From positions 1 through 64,000 of the forward strand of contig BMSM01000027.1 in NCBI GenBank assembly GCA_014649155.1: 64,000 nt of DNA, given 5' to 3'. Below, piece after piece: positions 24,126-32,748 of the stretch. Position 1 is the first letter of the stretch; each line of letters begins with the position of its first letter. The notes below the pieces were generated by a model. The model searched no databases. It saw only the letters and a list, made by a program, of their open reading frames with translations, and was not told the origin of the DNA. The position numbers and the translations under genes were made by a program. The DNA is from Streptomyces griseoviridis. Its GTDB lineage: Bacteria > Actinomycetota > Actinomycetes > Streptomycetales > Streptomycetaceae.

Positions 24126-26182
24126 GGACGAGCCCCCTCGGCCGCGGACCGGGACACGGGCGTCCCGGTGTTCTCTGTGTCGTGCACGGGTGTTCTGGTG
24201 TTCTCTGTGTCGTGCACGGGCGTCCCGGTGTTGCCTGCGTCGAGCACGGGCGTCCCGGTGTTCTCTGCGTCGAGCACGGGTGCTCTGGTGTTCTCTGAGC
24301 CGAGCGTGGGCGCCCCGGTGTTGCCTGCGTCGAGCACGGGCGTCCCGGTGTTCTCTGCGTCGAGCACGGGTGCTCTGGTGTTCTCTGAGCCGAGCGTGGG
24401 CGCCCCGGTGTTCCCAGCGCCGAACGCCGGCGTCCCGCCACTCCCGTGCCCGTCCGCCCCCGCGCCCCCGCGCGTGCCCGGCGTCCCGTCCCCGCCGAAC
24501 ACCGCCCGGTACCCCGGGACGCGCCACAGCTCCCGGTGCGTGCCGACCGCCCGTACCCGCCCGTCCTCCAGCCAGACGACCAGGTCCGCCCGGCCGGCGA
24601 CCGAGGGCCGGTGGGCGACGACCAGCCGTGTGCCCGGACGGGGCGAGCCCCGCAGCGCCCGGTCCACCTCGTGCTCGGTGGCGGTGTCCAGGCTGGACGT
24701 CGCGTCGTCCATGATCAGCAGGCGTCCCGCGTGGGCGAACGCCCGTGCCAAACCGAGCCGTTGGTGCTCACCCCCGGAGAGCGGAGCCGCCGCCAGGGGA
24801 GTGCCGTCACCGTGCGGCAGCCGGCGGACGAAGCCGTCGGCGCCCGCGGCCGTCAGGGCGGCCCGCACCTGGCCGGGCGAGAGGGACCGCGGCCCCGCGG
24901 CGACGGCCTCGGCGACCGTGCCCTCGCCCAGTACCGGCCGCTCGAAGGCGAAGGCGACCTCGGCCCGCAACGCCTCGCGGCTCAGCGCGCCCAGGGGGAC
25001 GCCGTCCAGCAGCACCTCGCCCTCGTCGGGATCGGTCAGCCGCCCCGCCACGGCCACCAGGACGGACTTGCCCGCCCCGCCGCGGCCGACCACCGCGACG
25101 GTCGCGCCGCCCGGAATCCGCAGCGCGTCGGCACGCAGTACTTCCCGGCCGTCGCGCACCACCCGCACCCCGCGCAGTTCGAGCGCGCCCGGACCGTCCG
25201 GCGGCAGCTCCCGCGTGCCGTGGACCAGCGCGGGCAGCCGCTCCAGGGCGAGGGTCCGGGCCCGCGCCTGACGGCCCCGTACGAGCGCGCCGAGCAGCGA
25301 CGCGGCGCCACCGACGCCCGCCGCCAGCTGGGTGTACCGGGCGGCGGCGAGCAGACCGCCCACGCTCAGGGCGCCCGACGCCAGGCGCAGCCCGCCGACG
25401 CCGGTGGCGGCCAGCACCAGCAGCGGCACCAGGACGCCGCTGCGGCCCAGCGCCCGGCCGTGCAGCGCCCACATGCGCCGGCCGAGGGCGGCCAGCTCCG
25501 GCAACGGGGCCAGCACCCGTGCGCGTTCGCGGGCCGCGGTCCCGGCGGCGGCGATGGTGGCCGCGCCGTCCATGGTCTCCAGGAGCCGGGTGGCGACCTC
25601 CGACTGGACACGCTGGTAGGCGGCGACCGACGCGCCGGTGTCCCGGGCGAACGCCCGCAGCACCAGGCCCAGCGCGGGCAGCCCGGCCAGGACGCACAGC
25701 GCCACCCATACGTCGACGAGGGCCAGCGCCACGAGCGCGCCGACCGGGGTGACCAGCGACGCCGCCAGCGCCGCCCGGGCCGCCGGGCCGGCCCCCGCGT
25801 CGGCGGCGTTGAGCGTGAGGCGGGTCCCGACGTCCCCCGGGGTGAGGTCCCGGGCCCGGTCGGGTACGCAGCCCAGCAGGCCGGCGAGGGCGCGCAGCCG
25901 CACGGCGGCCGTCCAGCCGGCGGTGCAGCGGCCGGTGCTCAGCGCGGTGAGGCTGTCGAGGAGCAGCTCGCCGAGGAGCAGCGCGGCGCTGAGCAGCAGC
26001 CAGCGCGCCGGGGCGCCGCCGGCCAGCAGCAGATCGAGGGTGGCGCCGAGCGCCAGGGGCTGGGCCACCGCGGCCAGCGCCGCTCCCACCGAGCACAGCA
26101 GCACGAACAGTTCGGCCGCGCGGGACGGGCGCGGGCCGTCGGCCGCGTCCCCCGCCGCGCGGGCCCGCCCGGTCGACCTCAC
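24122..26182 (-). CDS. ramA: ABC transporter of the SapB cluster, RamA type, with repeat tail
   Basis: A 686-residue half-transporter. Seen: membrane domain (about 20-300), Walker A VGRGGAGKSVLV, signature LSGGEHQRLGLARAF, Walker B RLLIMDDATSSLD (Asp where the catalytic Glu is usual), and H-loop VVAHRP. After the ATPase domain comes an unusual tail of about 100 residues made of nine 10-residue units such as ENTGTPVLDA. I chose GTG at 26182 (gggagg upstream); an upstream GTG at 26215 lies inside the hairpin after ramS. It partners with RamB for SapB export. Confidence 0.85.
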   Translation of the reverse strand: MRSTGRARAAGDAADGPRPSRAAELFVLLCSVGAALAAVAQPLALGATLDLLLAGGAPARWLLLSAALLLGELLLDSLTALSTGRCTAGWTAAVRLRALAGLLGCVPDRARDLTPGDVGTRLTLNAADAGAGPAARAALAASLVTPVGALVALALVDVWVALCVLAGLPALGLVLRAFARDTGASVAAYQRVQSEVATRLLETMDGAATIAAAGTAARERARVLAPLPELAALGRRMWALHGRALGRSGVLVPLLVLAATGVGGLRLASGALSVGGLLAAARYTQLAAGVGGAASLLGALVRGRQARARTLALERLPALVHGTRELPPDGPGALELRGVRVVRDGREVLRADALRIPGGATVAVVGRGGAGKSVLVAVAGRLTDPDEGEVLLDGVPLGALSREALRAEVAFAFERPVLGEGTVAEAVAAGPRSLSPGQVRAALTAAGADGFVRRLPHGDGTPLAAAPLSGGEHQRLGLARAFAHAGRLLIMDDATSSLDTATEHEVDRALRGSPRPGTRLVVAHRPSVAGRADLVVWLEDGRVRAVGTHRELWRVPGYRAVFGGDGTPGTRGGAGADGHGSGGTPAFGAGNTGAPTLGSENTRAPVLDAENTGTPVLDAGNTGAPTLGSENTRAPVLDAENTGTPVLDAGNTGTPVHDTENTRTPVHDTENTGTPVSRSAAEGARP
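24160..24430 (-). repeat. 30-bp in-frame tandem repeats in ramA
   Basis: Nine copies of a 30-bp unit encoding xNTxxPxxxx, ordered in a 90-bp (30-residue) higher-order pattern GNTGAPTLGS, ENTRAPVLDA, ENTGTPVLDA that repeats twice before diverging to HDT-type units. No spacers: not a CRISPR array. Confidence 0.9.
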
Positions 26183-26210
26183 CGAGGGCCTCCCTTCCGG
26201 CCGTGGACAC

Positions 26211-26248
26211 GGCACCGGCGCCCCGGGCGGACCCGGGGCGCCGGTGCC
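26211..26248 (-). terminator. Attenuator-like hairpin between ramS and ramA
   Basis: A perfect 17-bp stem (26211-26227 / 26232-26248) with loop cgga, 12 bp after the ramS stop. A stem-loop at this position is known in ram/amf clusters and should raise ramCS over ramAB transcript levels. Confidence 0.85.
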
Positions 26249-26260
26249 GAGCCGCGTGGC

Positions 26261-26389
26261 TCAGTTACAGGTCGTGATGCTCAGGCTGCTGTCGCCGCAG
26301 AGGAGCAGGCTCGCGCGGCTGCCGGTCTCGACGTCGCCCATGGCCTCGTCCTTCGGGGTCTCCAGCGACTGCAGTTCGAACAGGTTCAT
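26261..26389 (-). CDS. ramS: SapB lanthipeptide precursor
   Basis: A 42-residue precursor. Leader starts MNLFELQSLETPKDEA and holds the FELQSLE-type recognition helix of class III lanthipeptides. The C-terminal 21 residues run from TGSRASLLLC to SITTCN and, from memory, equal the S. coelicolor SapB core. Each half has Ser-x2-Ser-x3-Cys (Ser3/Ser6/Cys10 and Ser13/Ser16/Cys20 of the core), giving two lanthionine rings and two dehydroalanines. ATG at 26389 with gaggaa upstream. SapB is a secreted surfactant that lets aerial hyphae leave the water film. Confidence 0.95.
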   Translation of the reverse strand: MNLFELQSLETPKDEAMGDVETGSRASLLLCGDSSLSITTCN

Positions 26390-26451
26390 GGCGTTTCCTC
26401 TCGTACGGCAACGGGGTCCGTTGTCACGTCACGACCTCTGTTGAGGCCGAG

Positions 26452-29037
26452 TCAGGGGCCCGCCGGCCGGGTGCCCGGCGGCGGGAGGAACGGCAGCCCG
26501 GCCTGCGGGCCGCCGTGCGCGGAGGCGACCGCCAGCAGGCAGCCGGCGGTACCCGTGGACAGGTCCATGGACAGCCGCATCATCTGCTCGCCGGGGAAGG
26601 CGAGCCGGCCGCGGTAGGACAGGGCGTGCCAGGACAGCGCGTCGAGCTGGCGGCGGACGGCGGCGGGGCCGGTGCCGGGCGCCGTGGCCGTGGTGCGGGC
26701 GAGGTACAGCACCATCCCGGCCACGCCCCGGTACAGGCCCGGCTGGGCGTAGAACATGGCCTGCGCCGCCGCCACGATCTCGTCCCGGGCCCGCGCGAAC
26801 TCCTCGTCGGCGCGGTGTGCGAGGTAGTCGTCGAGCACCATGCCGATGCCCACGCTGCCCGCTCCCAGGTAGGGCATGGTGCGCCAGCCCTCGTCGACCT
26901 GGAGCGCGCCGCCCGCGCCCCGCACACACCGGGCGAGGTCCCGGCGCAGGGCGTCCCGGGCGAGGTCGAGCAGCCCGGTGTCCCCGGTGCGCTCGTACAG
27001 CCGCAGGAAGAGCAGGGCACCGCCCGCCGCCCCGTACAGCAGTCCCGCACGCGGCCGGGTGCTCGGCCCCTCGCCGGTCAGCCGGCGTGCCGTCAGCTCG
27101 GCGCAGCGCAGGGCTGCGGCGCGCGGCGCGGGGTCGCCGGTGGCGGCGGCCAGCGCGTCCAGCGCCAGGCCGACCCCGGCGGTGCCGCTGTGCAGGTCCG
27201 GGGCGAGGTGGTCGAGCGGCTGGTCGAGGAGGAGCGCGGTGAGGTCGAGGGCGCGGTCGCGGTGGCCGAGGTGGTCCAGGGTCCAGGCGATCCCGGCGAG
27301 TCCGTCGTGGAAACCGGACGGCGTGCCCGAGGGCGGCTCCTTGGTGCGGTCCAGGAGCCACTGCTCCTCGTCCTCGTCGCGGTCCGCGCCGCTCACCGCG
27401 AGGGCGTACAGCACTCCCGCCGCGCCGTACCCGAAGCTCAGCCCGCCGCCCGCCGTCGCGAACTGCGCGATGTCACCGGGGAACAGCCGGTCCGTACGGG
27501 AGAGGGTCGCCGACGCGTGGATCGCCGCGGCCATCGACTCCCGGCTGTGCGGCCAGTCACCCGGATCGACCGGGACCACCGGCCCGGACGCGCCCCGCGC
27601 CGGGGACGTGCCCGCGGCCCCGTCCGTGATCTCCTCGACCGCCGCGTCCAGCCAGGCCCGGTCCACCGGGAACTGCCCGGCCACCAGGTCGGCCAGGTGC
27701 GCCGCCTTCTGCCGGTCCAGGGCGAAGAGGCTGGTCAGGGGGAGGAACAGGGCGAGTCTGAGACAGGCCAGCGCATACCGGTCCACGGCCACGCCCCGAC
27801 GGTCGGCCGGTGCCACGAAGGCCGGGTTGGCGACGGTCTGCCGGCCGGGCTCGTCGACGTGGTGCGCGGCCTCGAAGTCCAGCAGGGCGACGCTGCCGTC
27901 GTCCCGGACCATGATGTTGAACAGGTGCAGGTCGTTGAAGACCACGCCCCGGGCGTGGACGTCGGCGACGGCCCGTTCCACCCGGGCGTGGACGTCCAGG
28001 GCCCAGTCGGTGTACTCGGCCAGCCGCCGCTCGTCCGGGTCGGCCTCGATGAGCGGGTGGCGGCGCGCGAAGAACGTGTTGAGCGGCTTGCCGTCGAGGT
28101 ACTCCAGGACGAGGAAGTGGTGCTCCCCGACCGTGAGGTGGTCCAGCACCTCGGGGGTGCAGTCCAGTCCCGACAGCCGCTCCAGCGCTTGGCGTTCGCG
28201 GTGCAGCCGGGTCACGGCGTCGGCGCCGTCGGCGGCCAGCCCGGCGTGCGGCCGGGCCTCCTTCAGGACGACCTGCGCGCCGGTGCGGGTGTCCCGGCCG
28301 AGGTAGACGCCGCCGCCGTTGGAGAAGTGCAGCGCCGACTCGACGGTGTAGGGGAGACCGGCCACGGTGACCGCGGAGCGCGCCTGGAGGTGCGGCTGGA
28401 GGAAGGCGGGCACGGTCACCCACTCGGGGACGCGGAAGACGGGTCCGCGCAGGTCGGGTATGAGCACGCCGTCGGGGCGGGCCACGGCCGGGCGCAGTTC
28501 GCCGTCGGCGTCGTAGCAGTTCCGCCGGGTGAAGCCGCCGTAGCGGACGTGCACCGGGCCGTCGCCGAGCCGCAGGTCGCTGAGGATGTGCGGGCCGGGC
28601 TCGCCGGCCAGCAGCTCCGACAGCTCGCCCGCGAGCCGCTCGAACCGCTCCTCGTCCGCCGGGTAGACGGTGATGAACTTGCCGCTGCCGGCCCGGTCGG
28701 CGTACTTGGCGTTGCGCTGGTGCAGCAGATAGCGGCTCGGCACGAACTTGAACGCCGTGCCCCCGTCGACGCAGTGCCGGTACACGCGCTCCAGCACGGA
28801 CTCGGCGTTGTCGAGACAGGCGGCGACGTGGATCTTCCAGCCCTGGTCGGGCAGGGCCGCGTCGACCGGGCGCAGCGCCAGCCAGTCGCCGCTCTCGTTG
28901 CGCTGCCAGCCCGCCGGGACGGGCGCCGAGGCCAGGGCGTACCGGGACCGTCCGGTGCCCGGCCGGGCGGAGGTGCGGTGCGGTGCGTCGTAGAAACACG
29001 GGTCCGCGTCGCAGTACACGGCATAGCCCTTGTTCAT
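26452..29037 (-). CDS. ramC: Class III lanthionine synthetase (LanKC)
   Basis: An 861-residue trifunctional enzyme that phosphorylates, eliminates and cyclises the RamS core. Seen: N-terminal phospho-Ser lyase-like domain (about 1-210; MNKGYAVYCDADPCFYD), Ser/Thr kinase domain (about 215-480) with catalytic-loop Asp in VVFNDLHLFNIMV (about residue 369) and DFE in place of DFG (about residue 386), and LanC-like cyclase (about 490-861; GLLYGAAGG, YLGAGSVGIG) without the zinc-ligand Cys/His set, as usual in class III. ATG at 29037 with ggagg upstream. First gene of the ramCSAB operon. Confidence 0.93.
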   Translation of the reverse strand: MNKGYAVYCDADPCFYDAPHRTSARPGTGRSRYALASAPVPAGWQRNESGDWLALRPVDAALPDQGWKIHVAACLDNAESVLERVYRHCVDGGTAFKFVPSRYLLHQRNAKYADRAGSGKFITVYPADEERFERLAGELSELLAGEPGPHILSDLRLGDGPVHVRYGGFTRRNCYDADGELRPAVARPDGVLIPDLRGPVFRVPEWVTVPAFLQPHLQARSAVTVAGLPYTVESALHFSNGGGVYLGRDTRTGAQVVLKEARPHAGLAADGADAVTRLHRERQALERLSGLDCTPEVLDHLTVGEHHFLVLEYLDGKPLNTFFARRHPLIEADPDERRLAEYTDWALDVHARVERAVADVHARGVVFNDLHLFNIMVRDDGSVALLDFEAAHHVDEPGRQTVANPAFVAPADRRGVAVDRYALACLRLALFLPLTSLFALDRQKAAHLADLVAGQFPVDRAWLDAAVEEITDGAAGTSPARGASGPVVPVDPGDWPHSRESMAAAIHASATLSRTDRLFPGDIAQFATAGGGLSFGYGAAGVLYALAVSGADRDEDEEQWLLDRTKEPPSGTPSGFHDGLAGIAWTLDHLGHRDRALDLTALLLDQPLDHLAPDLHSGTAGVGLALDALAAATGDPAPRAAALRCAELTARRLTGEGPSTRPRAGLLYGAAGGALLFLRLYERTGDTGLLDLARDALRRDLARCVRGAGGALQVDEGWRTMPYLGAGSVGIGMVLDDYLAHRADEEFARARDEIVAAAQAMFYAQPGLYRGVAGMVLYLARTTATAPGTGPAAVRRQLDALSWHALSYRGRLAFPGEQMMRLSMDLSTGTAGCLLAVASAHGGPQAGLPFLPPPGTRPAGP

Positions 29038-29166
29038 GCCCGCTCCCTCCCATCGGCCTTCGGCGTGCTCCGAAGGTGTCATGGGGCGCACGGGCCCGAA
29101 CAGTTGCCGCTGTCACCACTCCGATGTGCGGAACGCACGGGTAACCCCGCGGCGGCCCGTCAGGGG
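29038..29166 (-). promoter_or_regulatory. ramC upstream region
   Basis: A 129-bp gap between the phosphatase stop and ramC; it must hold the ramCSAB promoter and RamR sites. I see no canonical -35/-10 pair and cannot place the RamR sites from sequence alone. Confidence 0.35.
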
Positions 29167-29778
29167 TCACGGAGTGCCGGGGAGGCCGGGCCGGACGTTC
29201 CACGCGGCGATCACCGGCCGGCCGTGCTCCGTGCCCAGCCGGCACAGCGTGCCCGTGGCGAGCTGGAACAGGGCCCCGGCGGAGGGCGGCAGCCCGAGGT
29301 GGCGGGCGGTGAGCACGCGCAGGAAGTGGCCGTGGGCCACCAGCACCACGCATCCCTCGGTGTCGGCGAACGCGGCGTCCACCTTGCCCAGCACCCGGTC
29401 GGCGCGTTCGCCGACCTGCTCCGGGGTCTCCCCGGGGTGCTCCGGCGGGCCGGGCGCGACGCCGTCCGTGAACAGGAACCAGCCCGGCCGGTCCCGCTGG
29501 ATCTCCGGCGTCGTGATCCCCTCGTACCCGCCGTAGTCCCATTCGTGCAGGTCCGGGTCGATCCGCACCCCGTGCAGCCCGATCAGCTCGGCCGTCTCCC
29601 GGGCCCGCTGGAAGGGGCTGACGAACGCCGCCCCGATCCGATGCGACCGGATGAGCGGCACCAGGCCGCGGGCCTGCTCGCGGCCGTGCTCGGTCAGCGG
29701 GACGTCCGTCAGGCCGGTGTGCCGCCCGGACCGTGACCACTCGGTCTCACCGTGGCGGACGAGGAAGAGATCACCCAT
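29167..29778 (-). CDS. Histidine phosphatase family protein
   Basis: A 203-residue phosphoglycerate mutase-like phosphatase. Seen: LVRHGETEWSRSG with the phospho-accepting His near the N-terminus, the second Arg in SPFQRARETAELI, the Glu region DLHEWDYGGYEG, and the second catalytic His in VLVAHGHFLRVL. The substrate is unknown; such proteins may act on sugar phosphates or cofactors. It is the neighbour upstream of ramC on the same strand, but is not part of known ram clusters. ATG at 29778. Confidence 0.85.
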   Translation of the reverse strand: MGDLFLVRHGETEWSRSGRHTGLTDVPLTEHGREQARGLVPLIRSHRIGAAFVSPFQRARETAELIGLHGVRIDPDLHEWDYGGYEGITTPEIQRDRPGWFLFTDGVAPGPPEHPGETPEQVGERADRVLGKVDAAFADTEGCVVLVAHGHFLRVLTARHLGLPPSAGALFQLATGTLCRLGTEHGRPVIAAWNVRPGLPGTP

Positions 29779-29918
29779 GGCGCCCAGGCTACGGAACCCG
29801 CGCCGCGGCGGGGCGGGCCGTGCACCGTCCGGCGGAAGGAGCCGCTCCGGTCGGGTCCGGCACCGCGTCGCGTACGAACGAACGTCCGCACCGCGTCCCG
29901 TACGGGCTCCCGCGCCGC

Positions 29919-31127
29919 CTACTGCCGGTACCCGTCGAGGAACCGCCCGATCCGTCCGATCGCCGCCTCCAGGTCCTCCGCGTGCGGGAGGGTCAGGATG
30001 CGGAAGTGGTCGGGGGCCGGCCAGTTGAAACCGGTGCCCTGGACGACCTGGATCTTCTCCCGCAGCAGCAGGTCGAGGACGAACTTCTCGTCGTCGTGGA
30101 TGCGGTGCACCTTCGGGTCGATGTGCGGGAAGGCGTACAGCGCCCCCTTGGGCTTCACGCACGACACCCCCGGGATCTCGTTGAGCTTCTCCCAGGCCGT
30201 GTCGCGCTGCTCGCGGAGCCGGCCGCCGGGCGCGGTCAGCTCGTGGATGGACTGCCGGCCGCCGAGCGCGGCCTGGATGGCGTACTGGGCGGGCGCGTTG
30301 GCGCACAGCCGCATGGAGGCCAGCATGGTCAGGCCCTCCAGGTAGTCCCGGGCGTGCTGCTTGGGGCCGGTCACCACCAGCCAGCCGGAGCGGAAGCCCG
30401 CCACCCGGTACGTCTTCGACAGCCCGCAGAAGGTGAGCACCACCAGGTCGGGGGCGAGCGCGGCGACCGGGTGGTGGACCGCGTCGTCGTACAGGATGCG
30501 GTCGTAGACCTCGTCGGCGAGGACCATCAGTCCGTGCCGGCGGGCGAGGTCGAGGACGCCCTCCAGGACCTCCTGCGGATAGACGGCACCCGTGGGGTTG
30601 TTGGGGTTGATGATGACGACCGCCTTGGTGCGGTCGGTGATCTTCGCCTCCAGGTCGGCGAGGTCCGGGTACCAGTCCGCCTGCTCGTCGCAGAGGTAGT
30701 GCACCGCCTTGCCGCCCGCGAGGGTGGTCACCGCCGTCCACAGGGGGAAGTCGGGGGCGGGGATCAGTACTTCGTCGCCGTCCTCCACCAGGGCCTGTAC
30801 GGCCATCGACACCAGTTCCGAGACGCCGTTGCCGAGCCAGACGTCGTCCACCCCGACCTCCAGGCCGAGGGTCTGGTAGCGCTGGGCGACCGCGCGGCGG
30901 GCGGAGAGGACGCCCCGGGACTCGGTGTACCCGTGGGCCTGGGGCAGCATCCGGATCATGTCCTGGAGGATCTCCTCCGGCGCCTCGAACCCGAACAGGG
31001 CCGGGTTGCCGGTGTTGAGCCGCAGCACGCTGTGGCCCGCCGCCTCCAGTGCGTCGGCGTGCTCGATCACCGGGCCGCGGATCTCGTAGCAGACCTCGCT
31101 GAGTTTGTTCGACTGCCGGAACTCCAT
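29919..31127 (-). CDS. PLP-dependent aminotransferase (AlaA/AlaT-like)
   Basis: A 402-residue class I aminotransferase resembling AlaA/AlaT (glutamate-pyruvate transaminase). Seen: TGNPALFGF near the N-terminus, PDFPLWTA, NPNNPTGAVY, the Asp/Tyr pair in ADEVYDRILYD, and the PLP Lys in GLSKTYRVAGFRSGW (about residue 240). It probably makes alanine from pyruvate and glutamate. It is divergent from an HxlR regulator with palindromes in the shared gap, so it is a candidate target of that regulator. Confidence 0.88.
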   Translation of the reverse strand: MEFRQSNKLSEVCYEIRGPVIEHADALEAAGHSVLRLNTGNPALFGFEAPEEILQDMIRMLPQAHGYTESRGVLSARRAVAQRYQTLGLEVGVDDVWLGNGVSELVSMAVQALVEDGDEVLIPAPDFPLWTAVTTLAGGKAVHYLCDEQADWYPDLADLEAKITDRTKAVVIINPNNPTGAVYPQEVLEGVLDLARRHGLMVLADEVYDRILYDDAVHHPVAALAPDLVVLTFCGLSKTYRVAGFRSGWLVVTGPKQHARDYLEGLTMLASMRLCANAPAQYAIQAALGGRQSIHELTAPGGRLREQRDTAWEKLNEIPGVSCVKPKGALYAFPHIDPKVHRIHDDEKFVLDLLLREKIQVVQGTGFNWPAPDHFRILTLPHAEDLEAAIGRIGRFLDGYRQ

Positions 31128-31156
31128 GCGCCGCTTCCCTCCGCCATCTGGTATTG

Positions 31157-31206
31157 CTTGGTTTTACCAAGTAGATCCTTGGAAAGTCCAACACATTGTC
31201 TAGACT
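31157..31206. promoter_or_regulatory. Divergent operator region with two palindromes
   Basis: CTTGGT-TTT-ACCAAG (31157-31171) and TTGGA-AAG-TCCAA (31179-31191), both perfect, lie between the aminotransferase and the HxlR gene. TAGACT (31201-31206) is a good -10 placed 7 bp before the HxlR ATG, suggesting a leaderless transcript. Confidence 0.55.
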
Positions 31207-31213
31207 GCGCCGC

Positions 31214-31855
31214 ATGTCACCTCGCCGAAGCTACGACCAGTACTGTTCCGCCGCCCGCGCGCTCGACGCCGTCGGGGACCGCTGGACCCTGCTGATCGTC
31301 CGGGAGCTGCTCGCCGGACCCCGGCGCTACACCGACCTGCACGCGGACCTGCCGGGTGTCAGCACGGACGTACTCGCCTCCCGGCTGAAGGACATGGAGC
31401 GCGACGGCCTGACCGCCCGCCGCCGGCTGCCTCCGCCCGCGGCGGCCTCCGTGTACGAACTGACGCCGCGCGGACGCGCGTTGCTGCCGGTCCTCCAGGC
31501 GCTGGGCGGCTGGGGCGCGGGCGAGCTGGGGGAGCGGCGGCCCACCGACGCTCTGCGCGCCCACTGGTTCGCGCTGCCGCTGCTGCACGCGCTGGACGGC
31601 GAGGGCGTGGTCGAAGTACGCCTGCGCGAGGGCGACTTCCACGACGGGGTCTTCCACCTCTACGTCGGAGCCCAGGACGGCCCGGCCTACGGGGAGGGCC
31701 CCGCGCCCCGCGAGCCCGACGCCCGGCTGGTCCTGGACGCCGGGACCTGCGCCGCCGTCGGCCGGGGCGAGACGGGGGTGGCCGAGGCGGTGCGGGCCGG
31801 CCGCATCGAGGTGACCGGCGACGGGGCGCTGGCGAAGGCGCTGCGGGAGGACTGA
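31214..31855 (+). CDS. HxlR-family transcriptional regulator
   Basis: A 213-residue regulator. Seen: N-terminal HxlR winged helix with SYDQYCSAARALDAVGDRWTLLIVRELLAGPRRYTDLHADLPGVSTDVLASRLKDMERDGL split over residues 5-64, then a C-terminal part (about 110-213) resembling an SCP2-like domain seen in longer family members (VLDAGTCAAVGRGE, GRIEVTGDGALAKAL). The ATG lies about 7 bp after a -10 box, with no ribosome binding site, consistent with leaderless translation. Target probably the divergent aminotransferase and itself. Confidence 0.82.
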   Translation: MSPRRSYDQYCSAARALDAVGDRWTLLIVRELLAGPRRYTDLHADLPGVSTDVLASRLKDMERDGLTARRRLPPPAAASVYELTPRGRALLPVLQALGGWGAGELGERRPTDALRAHWFALPLLHALDGEGVVEVRLREGDFHDGVFHLYVGAQDGPAYGEGPAPREPDARLVLDAGTCAAVGRGETGVAEAVRAGRIEVTGDGALAKALRED

Positions 31856-31888
31856 GGCCGGGGACGCCGGGGGCGCCGGGGAACGGGC

Positions 31889-31922
31889 GAGGCCCGCCGG
31901 TACGCGTCCCCCGGCGGGCCTC
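31889..31922. terminator. Bidirectional terminator
   Basis: Perfect 12-bp stem gaggcccgccgg (31889-31900) / ccggcgggcctc (31911-31922) with a 10-nt loop, between convergent genes. Confidence 0.8.
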
Positions 31923-31944
31923 CCCTACGCGATATGACGGAGTG

Positions 31945-32748
31945 TCAGGCGCCCGGCGGCACCCCGCGCGGCCGGCCCGAGCCGCGGGTCAGGGCGTAGC
32001 CGCCGATGCCCGCCAGCGCGGCCAGCACGCCGCCGATCCCCGTCCACACCCACCGGTCGGACCACCAGCCGGAGGACCAGCCGTCCTCGGGCTCGATCGC
32101 GGAGAGCACGGCGGAGTCACCGGAGTCGTCATCGGCCGCGTCCTGCCGGGACGTCACCGCGATGCCCGGCACCAGCGGCTCGGAGAGCGAACCGTCCACC
32201 GCCGCCGCGCCGCCCATGTCCTTCGCGTCGGCCCGGACCTCGGCGCCGACCGGCAGGCCGAGGTCGGCGGCCGGCAGGTCCAGCGCCGTCAGCCGGACGT
32301 AGTACGTGCCCGGCAGCGGGTCGTTCGCCCACGGCTCCGACCAGGCGCGGACCGTGCGCAGCACACAGGCCAGCTCCACGGAGGAGGTGCCCGCGGCGGC
32401 CGTCCGGGTCTGGGCGCCGTACTGGCACGCCTGCCGCCGGCGCAGACCGTCGTACACGTCGACCTGCCAGGTCTGCGACGCGTGCGTGTCCGGCAGCTTC
32501 ACGGTCGCCCGCACGGTGGGCCGCTGCCCGGCGTCCGCCGGGAACGACCAGTACAGGTAGTCGCCCGCGGAGGCGTCCGCCGTGGCCCGCTGCCCCTGCT
32601 CGATCTCCGTCGCCGTACGGAACGACGTACCCGCCGACGAGGGGGCCGGGGAGCCCGCGGCGGGGCTCGGGGAGGAGTCGGCCGCCGCCGGTCCCGCGGC
32701 CAGGCCCAGCGCCAGCAGCGCCGCGCCCGTCACCGTTGCGATCCGCAT
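31945..32748 (-). CDS. Secreted, C-terminally anchored protein of a VWA pair
   Basis: A 267-residue protein I do not recognise by function. Seen: signal peptide ending LAAGPAAADSS, an exported domain of about 190 residues with two Cys (RRRQACQYG, VELACVLRT) that could form a disulfide and a beta-rich pattern (YLYWSFPADAG, GTYYVRLTALDL), then a C-terminal membrane helix (WTGIGGVLAALAGIGGYAL) and a short basic tail. The ATG overlaps the stop of the VWA gene upstream (TGATG), so the two are coupled and probably act together at the membrane surface. Confidence 0.65.
   Translation of the reverse strand: MRIATVTGAALLALGLAAGPAAADSSPSPAAGSPAPSSAGTSFRTATEIEQGQRATADASAGDYLYWSFPADAGQRPTVRATVKLPDTHASQTWQVDVYDGLRRRQACQYGAQTRTAAAGTSSVELACVLRTVRAWSEPWANDPLPGTYYVRLTALDLPAADLGLPVGAEVRADAKDMGGAAAVDGSLSEPLVPGIAVTSRQDAADDDSGDSAVLSAIEPEDGWSSGWWSDRWVWTGIGGVLAALAGIGGYALTRGSGRPRGVPPGA

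Noticed and set aside
24160..24430. Possible CRISPR array
   Set aside because: Repeats are contiguous, with no unique spacers, and in frame with the ramA coding sequence.
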